Shown piece after piece: positions 50,766-63,482 of a stretch of 64,000 bases of DNA. This stretch comes from Rachycentron canadum (taxonomy: Eukaryota; Chordata; Actinopteri; Carangiformes; Rachycentridae): NCBI GenBank assembly GCA_038496675.1, contig CM076652.1, forward strand, positions 10,026,252 through 10,090,251, in the 5' to 3' direction. Numbering within the stretch: position 1 is the first letter of the stretch; each line of letters begins with the position of its first letter. The position numbers were made by a program, and so were the translations under genes. The notes below the pieces were generated by a model, which had not been told where the DNA came from, searched no databases, and saw only the letters and a program-made list of their open reading frames with translations.

Positions 50766-52712
50766 TAGCATCATTACTACAGTGTCTGTTAGGATGCAGG
50801 TGTGTAGTTGACAGGTGAACTTATTCTCTGTTTCCTCTCCTCTTATTTTCTCGTTTTCAGAGACATAGAGTTAAAAGGTTTCAGAGAGGAAACTCCGGAC
50901 GAGACGGTGCTTATCGGTAAGTAAAAAAATATATATATCTACAACTACATCAGCTAATTTTAACTATGCTAAGTGAACTTTAGGTCGCATCATATATGTA
51001 TCTGAATGAAATTTGTCCTCTTGAAATTGGTATGCGTACAACCTTCAAAGGGTTGGGGTTCCGGTTTTAGTAGTTCTCCTGTCTAATTGTTGACAACCGA
51101 TCACAAAGCAGTTTTTTGTTTTTTTGTTTTTTTTTAATTGTTCTGAATCTCAGCTGATTTATTATCACATATTGTTTGGCCTAACGTCAACCTAAACATG
51201 CTGGTAAATGTAATGTCAATCTGTACTGATACAGTCATTAAAGCAGTTCCTAAGCAATCATCTTAAATCTACTTTTAAATAGACCTTTTGTTTTTCCTGA
51301 TTTGTTATTCACCAAAAATACTGAACACAGCCTTATGAGGTGGGAGAGTAAAACATCAAAGCATGAGAAGTCCTCATTGCCGCAAGTCAGTGAATTGAAG
51401 TGCAAAATCTGTAAGGATTTATTTTTGATAATTGGTGTAAATGTAGCCACACATAAAAATCATTAAAAAAAAATTAGTGATAGTTATTTAAATGTACTAG
51501 TTGACAGAAGATGACGCTGCAAGAGAAAGAGAAAAATAAAATATTAAGGACATCAGAGTAATGGTTAGAGGGAAACATAATCTATCAATGCATGAAATAT
51601 AATAATAGGGCTGCTGTTAAGATAAAACCAATCCAAAAGTTTTGAGAAAATTTTTTTGTTCATTTGTTTTTAATTTAAAAACAATATTCTGGCCTGTAAC
51701 TGAATGAAATAAGTTTTTACAGTTTAATACACATTTTGAGTGAGTGTTTCTCGTTGCCATAAAATGACTCCAATTTCCTTTTCAGTTGGATAAAATGATA
51801 CACAGTCCAAATAATAAGTATAGTCAGTGCAGTGGTGTAGTGACATCTTCCAAGTGATTTTGAATTATCACAAAAAGGTTTGACAGCACATTCATTAAGA
51901 GCCTGTGTTTTGTAGTAATGGTGTCAACAGATCCATCAAAATACAGTTTGGAAAGATTAATACTAAAACACTGAAAACTAAAAAGACAACAAATGCCACA
52001 AATCTAATAACTAGATCAGTTATCAGACCCATTCACTTAATGAAAAGGAATAAAATATTTTACAAATTTTTACAAATGTCTTAAAAAAGGGAAAACTGAA
52101 ATTGGTACTGAGTGTAGATTGATTGATGTATTCTTTCCTAACACGCGCTCCTACAAGCAAACGTCATTTCTTCAAACACTGTTGTAGTTACATTTTTCTT
52201 ACGTGCTTTCAGAATTTCTCAGATAACATAAAACCTCCAGTAGCTTCATCCAGAGGCAGTGAGAAGACATTTTGAAAACTAGACTGCCGTCATGAGAGAA
52301 TCTTTATATATGACCAGAAAGAAACTGAAAATACTACTGACTGCTGACATGATACCTGGTAAGATATTGCTTACAGTAATATTTAATTGAAAGACAGTTA
52401 AGATATGTTTGAATTTCTTTCTTTTTTCTAACACAGTATCCCTTGGTAAATACAACATGTTGTTTGCCTTAGTACTGAGAAATTTGAAGGTCATACTGGA
52501 TCATATTTACCTAGAGCATTTGAGCTATTTCTCCACTCACAATGTTTTTACCCCATTATCCTTACTGTTTTAGGTTATGTATCCTCTCCTTTTCTCTGCC
52601 TCTCTTTTTCTCTCCTAGTTCTGTCTACCTGCATTTCTTATGCAGGTTGAAATTGCCCATTAACACAAGGGAGGAGCAAGAACATGTCTAGTTCACAAGG
52701 CAACACAGTTTA
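50766..52712 (+). other. First two exons of an unidentified + strand gene
   Basis: Exon 1 runs from the ZNF143-type promoter to a consensus donor (TTATCG/GTAAGT, last exon base 50,916). Exon 2 starts at 52,619 or 52,646 (long pyrimidine tract then CTCCTAG, or TTATGCAG) and ends at 52,712 at a perfect donor (TTTA/GTAAGTAC). Exon 2 contains an ATG with A at -3 (52,684) that opens MSSSQGNTV plus two bases of a tenth codon. That is consistent with a 5' UTR of about 180-250 bases and a short first coding segment. I do not recognise the peptide, and no downstream exon could be identified before the window ends. It may be a gene continuing outside the window or a non-coding RNA. Confidence 0.45.
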
Positions 52713-55700
52713 GTAAGTACACATAAAATGTTATCTTGCTCAGAGATGAACTTTTGTTGACTTATTATGAAGCAAAACCATTTGACTGAATATTAAATGG
52801 TGTTATATGTGCCCAATTAATTTAATGACATATGCACATGATAACTTAAAATGGGCCTGACAGCTCTGACAGGCTCTGGTCCAAAAAAAAAAAAAAAAAT
52901 TACATGAGTCACCACACTTATGGGTATTAACAATGCCAGGGCAAAAAGGTCAGATATGCTGCTTCAGAACTATCATTTGTCATATAGAGCATACTATTTA
53001 AATGTTAATGAGGCACTATGTATTATGCTCCTCATTTAGTTGCTAAAGCTGAGAGCGCTGTGAAGATTCTTCTAACTCTGCGTCCCCCATCTATCCTCAT
53101 GAGAGGAGGAATAGACCTGACCAGCCACTGAGGAGTCCCAAATGTCATTTATTGACAATACAGTTCAATTTAGTTTTTCTACTTCAGGCAGATGTTTGTG
53201 CTGCTTAATGTTTGACAACTACAGAACTGTGAATGTAAAACAAATCCCATAAATGATCAAATAAATGTAAACCTAAAACCATAATTGTAAATGAGAAAAC
53301 ATAACCATAATGAGAAGCAAACAAATTTTAATCTAAATGTGAAACAAAACAATTGAAATCCAAAGTTGTTTTGATTATATAACAACCAGGTTTTTCACTG
53401 TCAGAGCCTTCTTTACTGTCAAGGTTGATTTCTTGCATTTTCAGTTCAACACTGTTGTTATACAGGACATAACCCAGTGTATGGGTGATATGCAACCTTG
53501 CAAGAGAGTAAATCATCAAGTCCAGCGTGTTAATTTATCATGTTCCTATGTCATGTGGTCAAGGTGAGGTTATTTTCTAAACCAGCAGTTTGTATAAATA
53601 TGAAAAAGATTTAATATACTCCAGACGATGTGTAAATTTTAACTTTAAAAGCTGTCATCAAAATGGTTTATCTTTTTTTATTTAGGCCGTTTCTTTGCTC
53701 ATGCCAAACCATTCCCTGAGATAAAAAGACAGAGATAAATTGAAAATCATTTAATAGACTGTTTGTGCAGGGTGTCGTATCACTGTTGAAATATCAGTTG
53801 ATTAGGTCAGTCCTGGTATGTCGTTGGCTTTGGTGTGGCACAGGGGAATTCCTGCATCCAGTTCTGTCCCTTAGCAAACTCATTTTCTATTACTTGTAAT
53901 ATTCTCTATGCTGGAATTTCCCTCCTCCCCTTTATGTGCTCATTTATCCCTTCTTCTCTTTCACTTGCTTTCCTCTTGTGTAATATCTTCTGCGAACTAA
54001 TTTCCTCTCGCTCTGATAATGGCTCTGGACCCAGGGTCATGATTAACCATTATTACAGCCATTCGTTTCACCTACAGATTCTTGTCAGGCAAAGTTGATT
54101 ATGTGGCTGTTTTATCTGCTACAATCTGGGAAAACTTTCTATAACTCACATGAGTGACAATCAGCTGTGGTGTTATTTAGTAGCACTTTGAAGAGGAGAT
54201 CATATTGCATCACTGGTACTTTGACCTCAGAAGCCCTGTTTAGTTTCTTTTTTGAGGCTCTGCTTTATTTTATTTTTTGCCATCACTACTTGTTCTCTTC
54301 CTTGAAACCAAACAGTAAAGAAATGTGAAGCATATCACTTCATAGACACCAGTGTAATGAGATAATATGAACGTCCACTCGTCAGCATTTTAATTGTTTC
54401 AACCAGTTGGTCAATTGACGAACCATTACAGTGATATATTTAACACCAGGAAGCAGTAAACCACCACATCTTGGTTGTTATAAAACATTACAGTAATCAT
54501 GTTGTTTAATATAGATGATTGGAATCCAGCCTGCCTTCAATAAACCCAGCCTGATCTAGATGTACCAGTTCATATATTTCTCCATCCTACCTGCTAATGC
54601 TTTCGCATTAATCTTGATGACTGAATACAGTAGATTTAATAGTCTGTGACTTGAACACTTCAGTTCTTGAGAACTGAAAATATCACGGCTGTCTTTTGAC
54701 CTTCCTGTAAAGTGCCAGTTTGAAGAGAGTAGTTGATAGATTGTGTAGGAGCTGGTGATTTGTGTCTGCATGGACTCAGCAGCTACTGTGTCCTTACAAC
54801 TCAGCCAAAGTAATAGTGATATCCAATTCCTTTGCCTCTTCTAATGATGACGAGTGCAAGTTACGTGCATTGAGATATTGCATAAAATTCTGCGACTGAA
54901 ATGTTGCTTCTGATAAGATGTGAATAATATACAGTTGGTGCTGTGTTTAATTCAATGGAAGGGTTAGGTTTCGGATAGATTTTCCCATCTGGATGTTAAT
55001 AAGTCTCATCCAGTAATTTGAGTTCAGACAGACATTTTCTAATGTAAAAATGTCGAGGTCTGAATGATGTCTCACATGAGACTTCCTGGGACATGTAATG
55101 TTATTGTAATCTGTTCTTGCTCATCTCTTCACACACCCACTCAGGCAGGTGCTGGTAACTAAACCTCCCCTCAGGAGCCCAGTTAGACTGTGATCAGACG
55201 CCTAAATCCCAGCTGCTCCGTTCCTCTGCTCCACAGCCCTATCATCCACTGTTTTCCACATCTTTCTGTTACTGACATGTTAAAGGATTAGTTCTCGTTG
55301 CATCTAGCTACACAGATAGTTTTGGCTTTTTGGCAGGTTTTCACAAATAAGACCCATCTCAAATCTGACACATATGTCACCATCATAACATAATGGAGGT
55401 TAATAGAAGCTGATTTGTGTTGATCACAGTATTGAAAAATTACTGGAAGCAATATTTCTTTCACTTGGTAATCCCCAGAACGCACTGCTGTTTGTTCTGA
55501 ATATTTTTTCTGAAAAAAATTTTTTTTGTTGAATTGAATTTTTTTGGAATGAAAGTGACATATCACTTTTTTTTTTTTTTTCTATGTTAGCAAAATGGCA
55601 AGTCATTTGGTCATCAGATCACCACTTGTCACCACATGTATCTCATTTATTTTATGGGTCCAGGGACAGTCGATTTTCACTTTTCCTGTAAAATATTTCA

Positions 55701-58700
55701 ACTGCTATCAGATGGACTAGCACAAAAATTTGCAGACATTAATGGTTCCCGCGATCCTGACCACCATGAGGTTCACAGTTATGATTTTGGGTAAATTTTC
55801 GCAACAATTACTGGCAGTATTGGAATAATCATCATTAGATAAACACGTTCTTCAGAGTGAATTGTGAGCACTTTGGTGATCTTGGTTTTTTTTTATCACT
55901 TTTGTAAAAAAAAATCTAGTTTTCACTTTAAATTAAGAAATTGCTCAAATCCTAAATACAACCTCACAGAGCCACTGGAATTAGTGCAGACTCTAGTTAA
56001 ATGTCTTAAACCAAACTATTTTTATATAGATATCTCAGCAGATAATGTCAGTAGATGTTACAATGTGAAACTTGCATACTTTTCTTCCTGTATTACTCAA
56101 AGTTGTTTTTGAGTATTTTGGACAGCTCCAAGTAGCATATCACAAGTTCAGTTTCATGTATCTCAGGTTCCTTTTCAAAGTTTTACACCATTGCGGCAGC
56201 TCTACTACAAATAAAGCTGTGAAACATGACTTGATGCTGTCTTTGTTACTGTTAATTTTTGGACACTGTTCAGGCCACAGAGTGTTCATGGAGCTTTCTC
56301 AGTCTCAGCCATCCGCCCCCTCACTGCCTTGTAGACATGCCTGACAGTGTCTCCTGTCTTTCCCTGAAGCTTCTCTCTGGACAGCTGGGTCTTAAGCAAC
56401 ATGATCCTGCTCAGCTCTGCAGCTCCTGCCAACACTTTGTGTGAGTATATATGCAGCGAGTGTGTGTGTGTGGTTGTACATTGTACATACACACGCTTGT
56501 CTTAGATACGAGAGGTGCCACATTCATAAGATTCTATGTGGAAAAACAGGTCTACAAAGGGAGATTCTCTGGCTATATTTGGGAAAATATCACCTTACAC
56601 TGACAAAGTTTGCTTGTTGCAGACTTTTTTCTATATAATTAGCGGATGTAGTCTGGAGGCAGAGAGCTATTAGGTTACTACTGGGAATGTCCCACAAACA
56701 GAAAAGAATAAATCAACACAGCAAAAACAACATTTGCTTGCACCAGTTTTGATGTTGTAATCTCTGTAAAGTGAGTCCCATGATTGCTGATAACGGGTTA
56801 TAGTGACACAATACTTCTTGCAAATCCACATTATTGTCCAAATTCAGTGTTGTTTCCAGACTTTTGAGGTTACTTAATTTACAGGTTTGACAGTCAGTCG
56901 TAGCCAGAAAATGGACAGAGAGAGCTGAAGATGCAGATCTGGGGAGTTCTTTGCCTGTGACTCAGCAGACAAAAATGGATGTTCAATATAAAAACAAAAA
57001 CTGCTGTCATGGCTACAGGCGATTAGGAGAATGACGCCTTTGTGGATTAGATAAGGGGGGAAATGTATCCAATTTATCCAGAATACCAGATCTGGGAATC
57101 GGATGACCTTTATCGGGATGAAGGAATGATAAATGAGAAACAGCAGTGAACCATAGAGAGGTGGATTCTGATCAAGCACTCAGACGTTTTCCCTTTCAGC
57201 CCAATTTTATCACAAACTTTCAGTTTCCCATAGAAACCTGATGACTTTAGATTACATTAGCCACGGCCTGACGGCATGTGTCTCTATGTATTTGCTAAGG
57301 TATGCAATCACCTGAGCTGTGCGTCACAAAGCAAAATACCAACAGAGGTTCTTCCAGTAAAATGAGCCTCTGAATAGCACTTACCTGAGATAATCCATTC
57401 CTATGGTTTAAAAAAAAATAATAATTATGCAGGACACCACTGCCAGTATTTTCAGACCAGCTTATCGGAGAACAATAACTGTAAGCCACAGTGATACACA
57501 ATAATCACACACTAGATGTTGGGGGTTGTTGCTAAACAAACTCTCATGAGGCCTTGCCTAATATCCTGGTGGTCTCTGCTGTTTGGGTTTTTGGAAGTTT
57601 ATATTTACATGAAGCACTAGCACTGTCTCCCACTGGCGTCAGATTGGAGTAGAAGCTTCAACAGATTTACAGGAAGCAGCGTGATAGCCTTGTTCAGCAT
57701 GTGGAGCCACACTGAGTCATGACACATACCTGAGTAAACCCGTAAATTGAGGTTGAAATGAGGTTGAAGGGTTTGAAAAGTTGTTTTGTCACATTGTTCT
57801 CTTTGATAGACTTCTATTGTTAAATGTACCATTTGGAAAAGCCAGCATATACATGTACAAGCCTGTACCTGGGATTTTTAGAAACACTGAGGTGATAAAT
57901 ATCAAATCCTCCCCATAGTTGTCACCAAAAAAAACTTTTCTGTATATTTTAATTTTGATTGTTCATTTACTAGTTATAATCTGTCTGTATCCTAAATTAA
58001 ATCTCCTTAATTGCTATTTTGCCTTTTTCCAAACTTTTTCAATTTCTTTTTATCTAAAACAGTCACTCAAATTCACACCAGCAAATGCAATTTATACGCA
58101 ACTGTAGCATGTACATTTTAAGACACAATGCTGAGAAAGTGACCCCCACTGTCTTCAGTTTTGGCCGTGGCCCTGCATGAGGAAAAGAAATTCACCATGT
58201 TCACTCTAACCTTTACAGGCACAAAATTGCATCACATTTTCTCAAATTTGATCCAATTCTCATTCAGTCCTATATTTTCTTTCCAGGAGTAAAGATTCAG
58301 GGCTGATGGCCCTGAATTGTTTTCCATGTTGCAGCAAATTACTTCTGTAGGCGACAATATAACAGATTTCCATCTGCATGTTGATACAGATTAATGTCCT
58401 GAGATGTTGTGCTGCTGAGAAGTGCACGTGGGAGTGCTGTAGATGATGAAATAGTGAGACATGTTTCTTCTGGCCACCAGCCTTCACCTCACAACACCCT
58501 GCTCAGCTGTTAGTCCGTACACACCAGCTCATCCTTTCAGCATCCTCATGTTTACAATAAATGCCTTCAAATTACTTTTTGTCCCGTTCAGTTTAATAGC
58601 TGAAGATAAATTGAAGATATGTATACATGTCACGGCCCTGCGCACACTGACATCCTCTACATTTGACATTTATCTTTTACTTCAGAGTATAACAATGTAC

Positions 58701-60544
58701 TCACTGTTGCGCAGCCATGTGCCTTCCACATAATGTCGGCTTATGGAATGATGACGCCAAGGCTACAAGTATGGCCTGAGTGTGTGCCAGTCCTGCGTCA
58801 GAGGATGTTTATACAGGCCGAGATCAGACGAAGACGTAGTGTGTATGTTGCGCTCATTAGTGCGAGTGCAGACAACTGAGGAAATAAGGAAATCCATTTT
58901 ACATTCTGTGGCCAGATGTACAGTAGATTATGACGTCGGCTATCAACTCTGAAACCACTGCTAAGGCTTTAGTTGGGTGTTTGAGGAGCTGTTTGAAAAA
59001 AAAAAAAAGAAAAAACAGGATGTTTTTGTTATTGTCTAAAAAGTTCTTGTGGTAGCAGTGGTTGAAGAACCCCTATGTGGGCTTTGTGTCAGGGACCAAA
59101 GATGTGTATGTGTGCGTGAGATTAAAGTGGTACCAATTTGTGAAGCAATATTTTTAGAAAGGAGGCCCATCCGCTCCGGTAATACTCCTCAGATCAGTCT
59201 AACCCTTTGATGCATTCATTGTAGTGTGATCCCACTTCAAAGCTGCACACAGGGACAGGGAGGGGTGCAACTTTGCTCCACACTTCATTACTGCTGGCCA
59301 GAGATTTGGTTTTCTGTCACCTCTGACCTCTGGGCATTTGTGCTCATAATACACTTCCACTCCACAAGATCCACAGCCGGAGGTATTTATGTTGAGGAAG
59401 GCTCAAGGCAGACCAGACAAGTTTTTTTTTTTGTTTGTTTGTTTTTGTAGCTCTAACACTGTGGAAATAAAGTTTAACCTACTTACTTTTCTAAACTGAG
59501 TATTTTCTAAGAGGCCCATAATAGTCAGAGGGACTCACTATGAATACAATAGTTAAATGTTACTTGTAGGGCTGTCTTTTTCATAAACTGTCTATGAATA
59601 GATAAACATAACCTGCCTCATTTTACAAGTGTCTGTCTTGCGAGTGAAACTACAAGAAAAGCTGTATAAAACAAATCAGAATTTACAACACATCCTACAG
59701 TGTTTTTACACAAAAGCTTACGCATAACTTAAATAAATATGCATAACACATGTTGGGCTAATTTAAATATCTGTTAATTTCAGTTTAATAAGTAATCATC
59801 TTTTTAACTTGCCCTTTACGGCCTATTTTCTAGGTCTAAGGTTTTTGGAATATGACTAAGGCCTTGCTCACGGGTTTTATAACAGTAATTAAATGGGTGT
59901 GTGCACATGGTGTCACATTATATCCACTGACACAGCCCTTACTTTATGACAACAGAACAGTAAAGTAGACTTCTTGTGTGTTTTTGCTGCGTCGTAAAGA
60001 ACAGAAGTGTCTGATAAGGTCTGCATGGGATTGTGCCATCTGAACACCTGTTAGAAAGCCACTTTAACCATTTAAAACCAACACACCATTCAGTCAAAAG
60101 TAGCCTATACCAAATGTATCAATATATTTTAGGTGCAATTTAAATTTTTTTTTTTTTTAAGCATTTACTTTCCTGCTGTAACTTTGTGTAAACCTGCCAC
60201 ACCTCAGAAACAGTTAAGGTGTGTTCAAAGGCACCACTGAGTCTTTCAAGTGTCCCGTGCTGGTGACTAAATCTGGTTTCTTATCGGTTATGACTCAATC
60301 CTGAAGGCCTCCACACAGTCACATTCCACCTGACAGCGGAGAGGAAAGGGACTTTCCTGTCCTCCACTCCCTTTTTACTTTTGCACGCCTGGCATTTACT
60401 AAGAAATACTTTTGTTGGAAAGTGTCCCTGACTGTCAAATATACTGTTACTGACTCTAAATCTTGTAAGGAGATACTGACCGACCGTCACAGTGAGCGCA
60501 AAAATGTCTGTGGAAAAAAAAAAAGAAAGTGGATGACAGCATGA
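52713..60544. other. Intergenic or intronic stretch with no recognised exon
   Basis: About 7.8 kb, AT-rich, between the orphan 5' exons and phlda2. If the orphan gene continues to the right, this is its intron. I looked for SLC22A18-like transporter helices, NAP1-domain and cysteinyl-tRNA synthetase exons and saw none. It contains one diverged fish repeat (separate entry), poly(A) at 52,883-52,899 and poly(T) at 55,567-55,581. Confidence 0.5.
55690..56000 (+). mobile_element. Decayed copy of a common fish interspersed repeat
   Basis: ACTGCTATCAGATGGACTAGCACAAAAATTTGCAGACATTAATGGTTCCC-type sequence is followed by CACCATGAGGTTCACAGTTATG, TTTGGTGATCTTGG and, near 55,962, CCTCACAGAGCC..GCAGACTCT. 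From memory these are the successive landmarks of a repeat seen thousands of times in fish genomes (variants of 'attggatggattgccatgaaatttggtacagacattcatg' and 'agcctcacagagctgctagcatggctgtagactc'). This copy is diverged and non-coding. Confidence 0.5.
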
Positions 60545-60565
60545 AATGTCAAAAATGGAGGAATA

Positions 60566-60571
60566 TTTATT
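60566..60571 (-). terminator. phlda2: Poly(A) signal of phlda2
   Basis: AATAAA read on the minus strand, about 335 bases into the second exon. No competing signal lies between it and the acceptor. Confidence 0.6.
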
Positions 60572-61066
60572 CAAATAAATACACTGACACACTCAACACA
60601 CATTGAAATAGTGAAATAATTTAAACAACACTAGCTGTTTGCCAGTAACACCACATCCTGGAAACAAATAAATTAACATCATGGATTTAGGAGTCATTCC
60701 TCCCAGGAGAGCAAACTTGAAATAGTTTTGACAATTCAAGGGTTCAGTCCTGCGTGTAGAGCTTTTGAAAATGTCTCTGTCTCTTTAGATCAGTTGTCCA
60801 GTCTCTCCAAGAGCTCAGTCCTGAACAATCCTTCATCTCTGGACCGGATGACCTCGTCTTCCTTTTGGTCCGCTTATGATTTCTTTATGGTCCACATTGA
60901 CTCTGGAGGGAGACAGGGAAAAGAGCACAAAGTTAGTCTGGAGAGTCTCCCACTGTGTTCGACGGAAGTCAGTGTTTACTCATTTATACCACATCATGCC
61001 AGCTACATGTCATGGTGCGTCTCTCACCATATTAGGAGTGGTGAAGTGCCAGCCTCCCTCTGCGGC

Positions 61067-61483
61067 TCAGGGCGCCCTCGCCATGCGCCTCTCCTGCTGA
61101 CCGGGCGACGCGCTCTCGTTGTCCTGCCGCGTTTTAAAGTCCTGGATGGCCTTTCTGTTCTGGTAATCAATCAGGGCCATTGTGATCACTGCATTCCAGC
61201 AGTTCTCCTCTCCAGAGCACCGGAAGTCGATCTCCTTATTGTCTGTGGTTACGATGGTGAAATAGACGAACTTGCCGGTGCGCTCCACGCAGTCCACCTT
61301 CTTGATGGACTGCAGCTTCAGCTCCTTGCCCCTGGTGCGCTTCTGCGTGTCTGCGTAAATGTTGAGGCTGTCCGTGGTCAGGACGCACGTCTTCCTCTTC
61401 CAGAACTGGAGCAGGTTGTCGCTCCTCTTCTCCAGCTCTCCCTCCTTGAGGACCTGGCAGATCTCCGCCGCTGACATTTTCAT
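61067..61483 (-). CDS. phlda2: Pleckstrin homology-like domain family A member 2
   Basis: 138 residues, almost entirely one PH-like domain (about 12-112). PHLDA proteins are small cytosolic proteins that bind phosphoinositides and counter growth signalling; mammalian PHLDA2 is imprinted and restrains placental growth. Diagnostic blocks are VLKEGELEKRSDNLLQFWKR (11-30), VDCVERTGKFVYFTIVTTD, KEIDFRC and CWNAVITMALIDYQNRKAIQ. The length and short polar C-terminus fit PHLDA2 (human 152) and exclude PHLDA1, which has long polyglutamine/proline extensions. The neighbourhood (osbpl5) separates it from PHLDA3. There are two candidate starts, codons 1 and 3, both with A at -3; the upstream one is used. 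The coding region is GC-rich against AT-rich flanks. Confidence 0.95.
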   Translation of the reverse strand: MKMSAAEICQVLKEGELEKRSDNLLQFWKRKTCVLTTDSLNIYADTQKRTRGKELKLQSIKKVDCVERTGKFVYFTIVTTDNKEIDFRCSGEENCWNAVITMALIDYQNRKAIQDFKTRQDNESASPGQQERRMARAP

Positions 61484-61612
61484 TGTTTATGTCGGACAAG
61501 GTTTGTGAAACCCCCCCACTTCACTGCTGGTGTCTCCCGAGGAGGCAGCTTCTCCACGGGCGCTGTGATAATCCAGAGCGGCGTTGTGAATGGACGGAGG
61601 CGCCGGGTGACT

Positions 61613-61619
61613 CTTATAC
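61613..61619 (-). promoter_or_regulatory. phlda2: TATA box of phlda2
   Basis: GTATAAG on the minus strand, about 130 bases before the start codon, predicting transcription from about 61,585-61,590 and a 5' UTR of about 100 bases. Confidence 0.65.
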
Positions 61620-61646
61620 TCCACTCGGGCCTGAGCCCTTCCTACT

Positions 61647-61654
61647 TGACGTCA
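61647..61654 (-). promoter_or_regulatory. phlda2: Full CRE upstream of phlda2
   Basis: TGACGTCA, the perfect palindromic cAMP-response element, 28 bases before the TATA box. That is the position at which CREB/ATF sites are most active. It suggests stimulus-induced transcription. Binding is inferred. Confidence 0.6.
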
Positions 61655-61659
61655 TGTGG

Positions 61660-63431
61660 TTGGGGAATGTATCAACAGTTGCCAGTGGAGTAATTCAAGG
61701 CTGTGTGGGCGGAAGCTGCAGCGCAGGAGGGGGGCGAGGGCAGAGGAAGTCCTAACGTGGACCTAATTACACCGCCGCCATGTTAATTAGTAATCCACAT
61801 CCTACTGTGGACACCAGTCCAAATATTTGTCCACTCTGCAGCAAGTGATTCAGTCTGATATCCTTAATTCCCAGATGAACACAGTGGAGGATATGCGTAA
61901 GTCACCCAGGCCCATTAATATCAACATATCATTTCAGGAGGATTTTTTTTTTCTTTTTTCTCCACCACTGGTAATTTATTCCTTTTATAACCCTTGTCCA
62001 TGCCACCCTGCTCTCTAGTGCTTCTTTTAAAAGGAAACATCTCAGACTAAACATGTTTCACATCAGTGGTGTTTTCCATCAACTTTGCCATTCCATCTAT
62101 GGATGTTACTGAAGCCACTGAAATGGCCCCAAACGGCCCACAAGCTGTTTTTCTTTTTTTTCTTCTCTTTTTTTTTTTGTTGGATTGTCATGTCATCATT
62201 TGGTGACATGTCAAATGGAAAGCACAGGTAGTTATGTAGCGCTGCAACAGTTAGAGCCCAAAACATTTTCAGGTTCGGTGGTCATTTCCCTTCTCCCGTA
62301 CAAAGGTGACTTAACTTGATAAGTCAAATAATTGGTTCAGTTCATCTCAGGAGTTGTGATATTAGAAAACCAGATGAAGTTGAGAAAGTTGATGTCTGTT
62401 TTCTTCAATGTATAAAACAAGCCTCTGCGTAATTTTAAATCTTGATTTTTAGGTGAGGTAAAATCAGTGTGTGTCAATGATTAAAGAAGAACATGAAAGA
62501 AAAGGTGAGCTGTAATTATGGCTTGGTGTCACATGTTCTTTGTGCAATCTGAGCGAGCAGTGATAAGGAATGACAGCATCGTGACCGATGACACCGATAT
62601 CGCTGTTCAGGTGTGTCAGGTCTGTTATCATCCTTCACATCAATCACTTCCAGGCTGAGCCCATTCACAGAAAACTGAGCACAGAGTCATGCTGTCAATC
62701 TCCACTGACTTAGTCCTGGCTAATCATTTCAGACTGACACCAGCAGACTTTTATGTGTATCACTGAGCACTTGGAGCGAGTGTGAATCAGCAGGAGGTAG
62801 TGATAAGAAGCCAGATGTCATCGAGTCTTCCCCTGCAATCTGTCTTGTCCTGTCCTGACCACTGGCAGCACAAACACCATTCTGACCCCAGTGTCTTGTT
62901 CAGATACACACATCACATGTGCGTCACTTGCGCGCATAGTGGCAAATGTACATGAAGCACCCACTTCAGGCTCTCCTGTCTGCCTCTCTATCAGTCTCCC
63001 CTCACAGACATTTTGCACCCCCCAGTTTCCCTCAGGAAGTGTAGTGTCATTGTGGACTTCCTCCCTCAACCGCATGCATACACCACTTCTCTGGCAATTA
63101 CACAAATTGTGGATGAGCTTGTGTGATATGGAGTTAAAGGACCACCCATAAAACTTCACACATCAACACCACTATGATCTTACAGACACAGGCAGCACCA
63201 AAGGCCATAGTGAATCAGCCCGACAGCCAGTCTACTGAGAAACCCTCCAGTTGAGTGGGATGTGGCGTCCTGTTTGATCATCTGAAAGAAAAGGAAACCA
63301 CATGTGTGTTCTGAGTTAAACAGCACGCCAGCTTCTGTTGAATGAAGTGCACTCCGCCTCCTCACCTCCTTCCACCTTTGTATTAGGGGCTTTTCTTTTT
63401 GTTGCCAGGCAGTGAGTGCGTGCGTGCGTGC

Positions 63432-63482
<51 letters not shown>

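Larger units (their letters stand above)
60545..61590 (-). other. phlda2: phlda2 transcription unit, two exons
   Basis: Exon 1 runs from about 61,590 (25-30 bases below the TATA box) to 61,028, with donor ATG/GTGAGAG on the minus strand, and contains the whole coding region. Exon 2 runs from 60,902 (acceptor CCCTCCAG) to about 60,545 and is 3' UTR only. The intron is 125 bases. An AATAAA on the minus strand lies at 60,566-60,571. A two-exon layout with an untranslated second exon is, as I recall, also that of mammalian PHLDA2. Confidence 0.7.

Noticed and set aside
52646..60544. Orphan gene as slc22a18
   Set aside because: The gene would be expected beside phlda2 and pointing towards it, but no exon with transporter helices was found downstream, and the peptide start is not diagnostic.
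60728..61474. 248-codon open frame on the + strand
   Set aside because: It is antisense to phlda2, and its open length follows from the GC-rich coding sequence opposite. It crosses the phlda2 intron and has no recognisable protein family.
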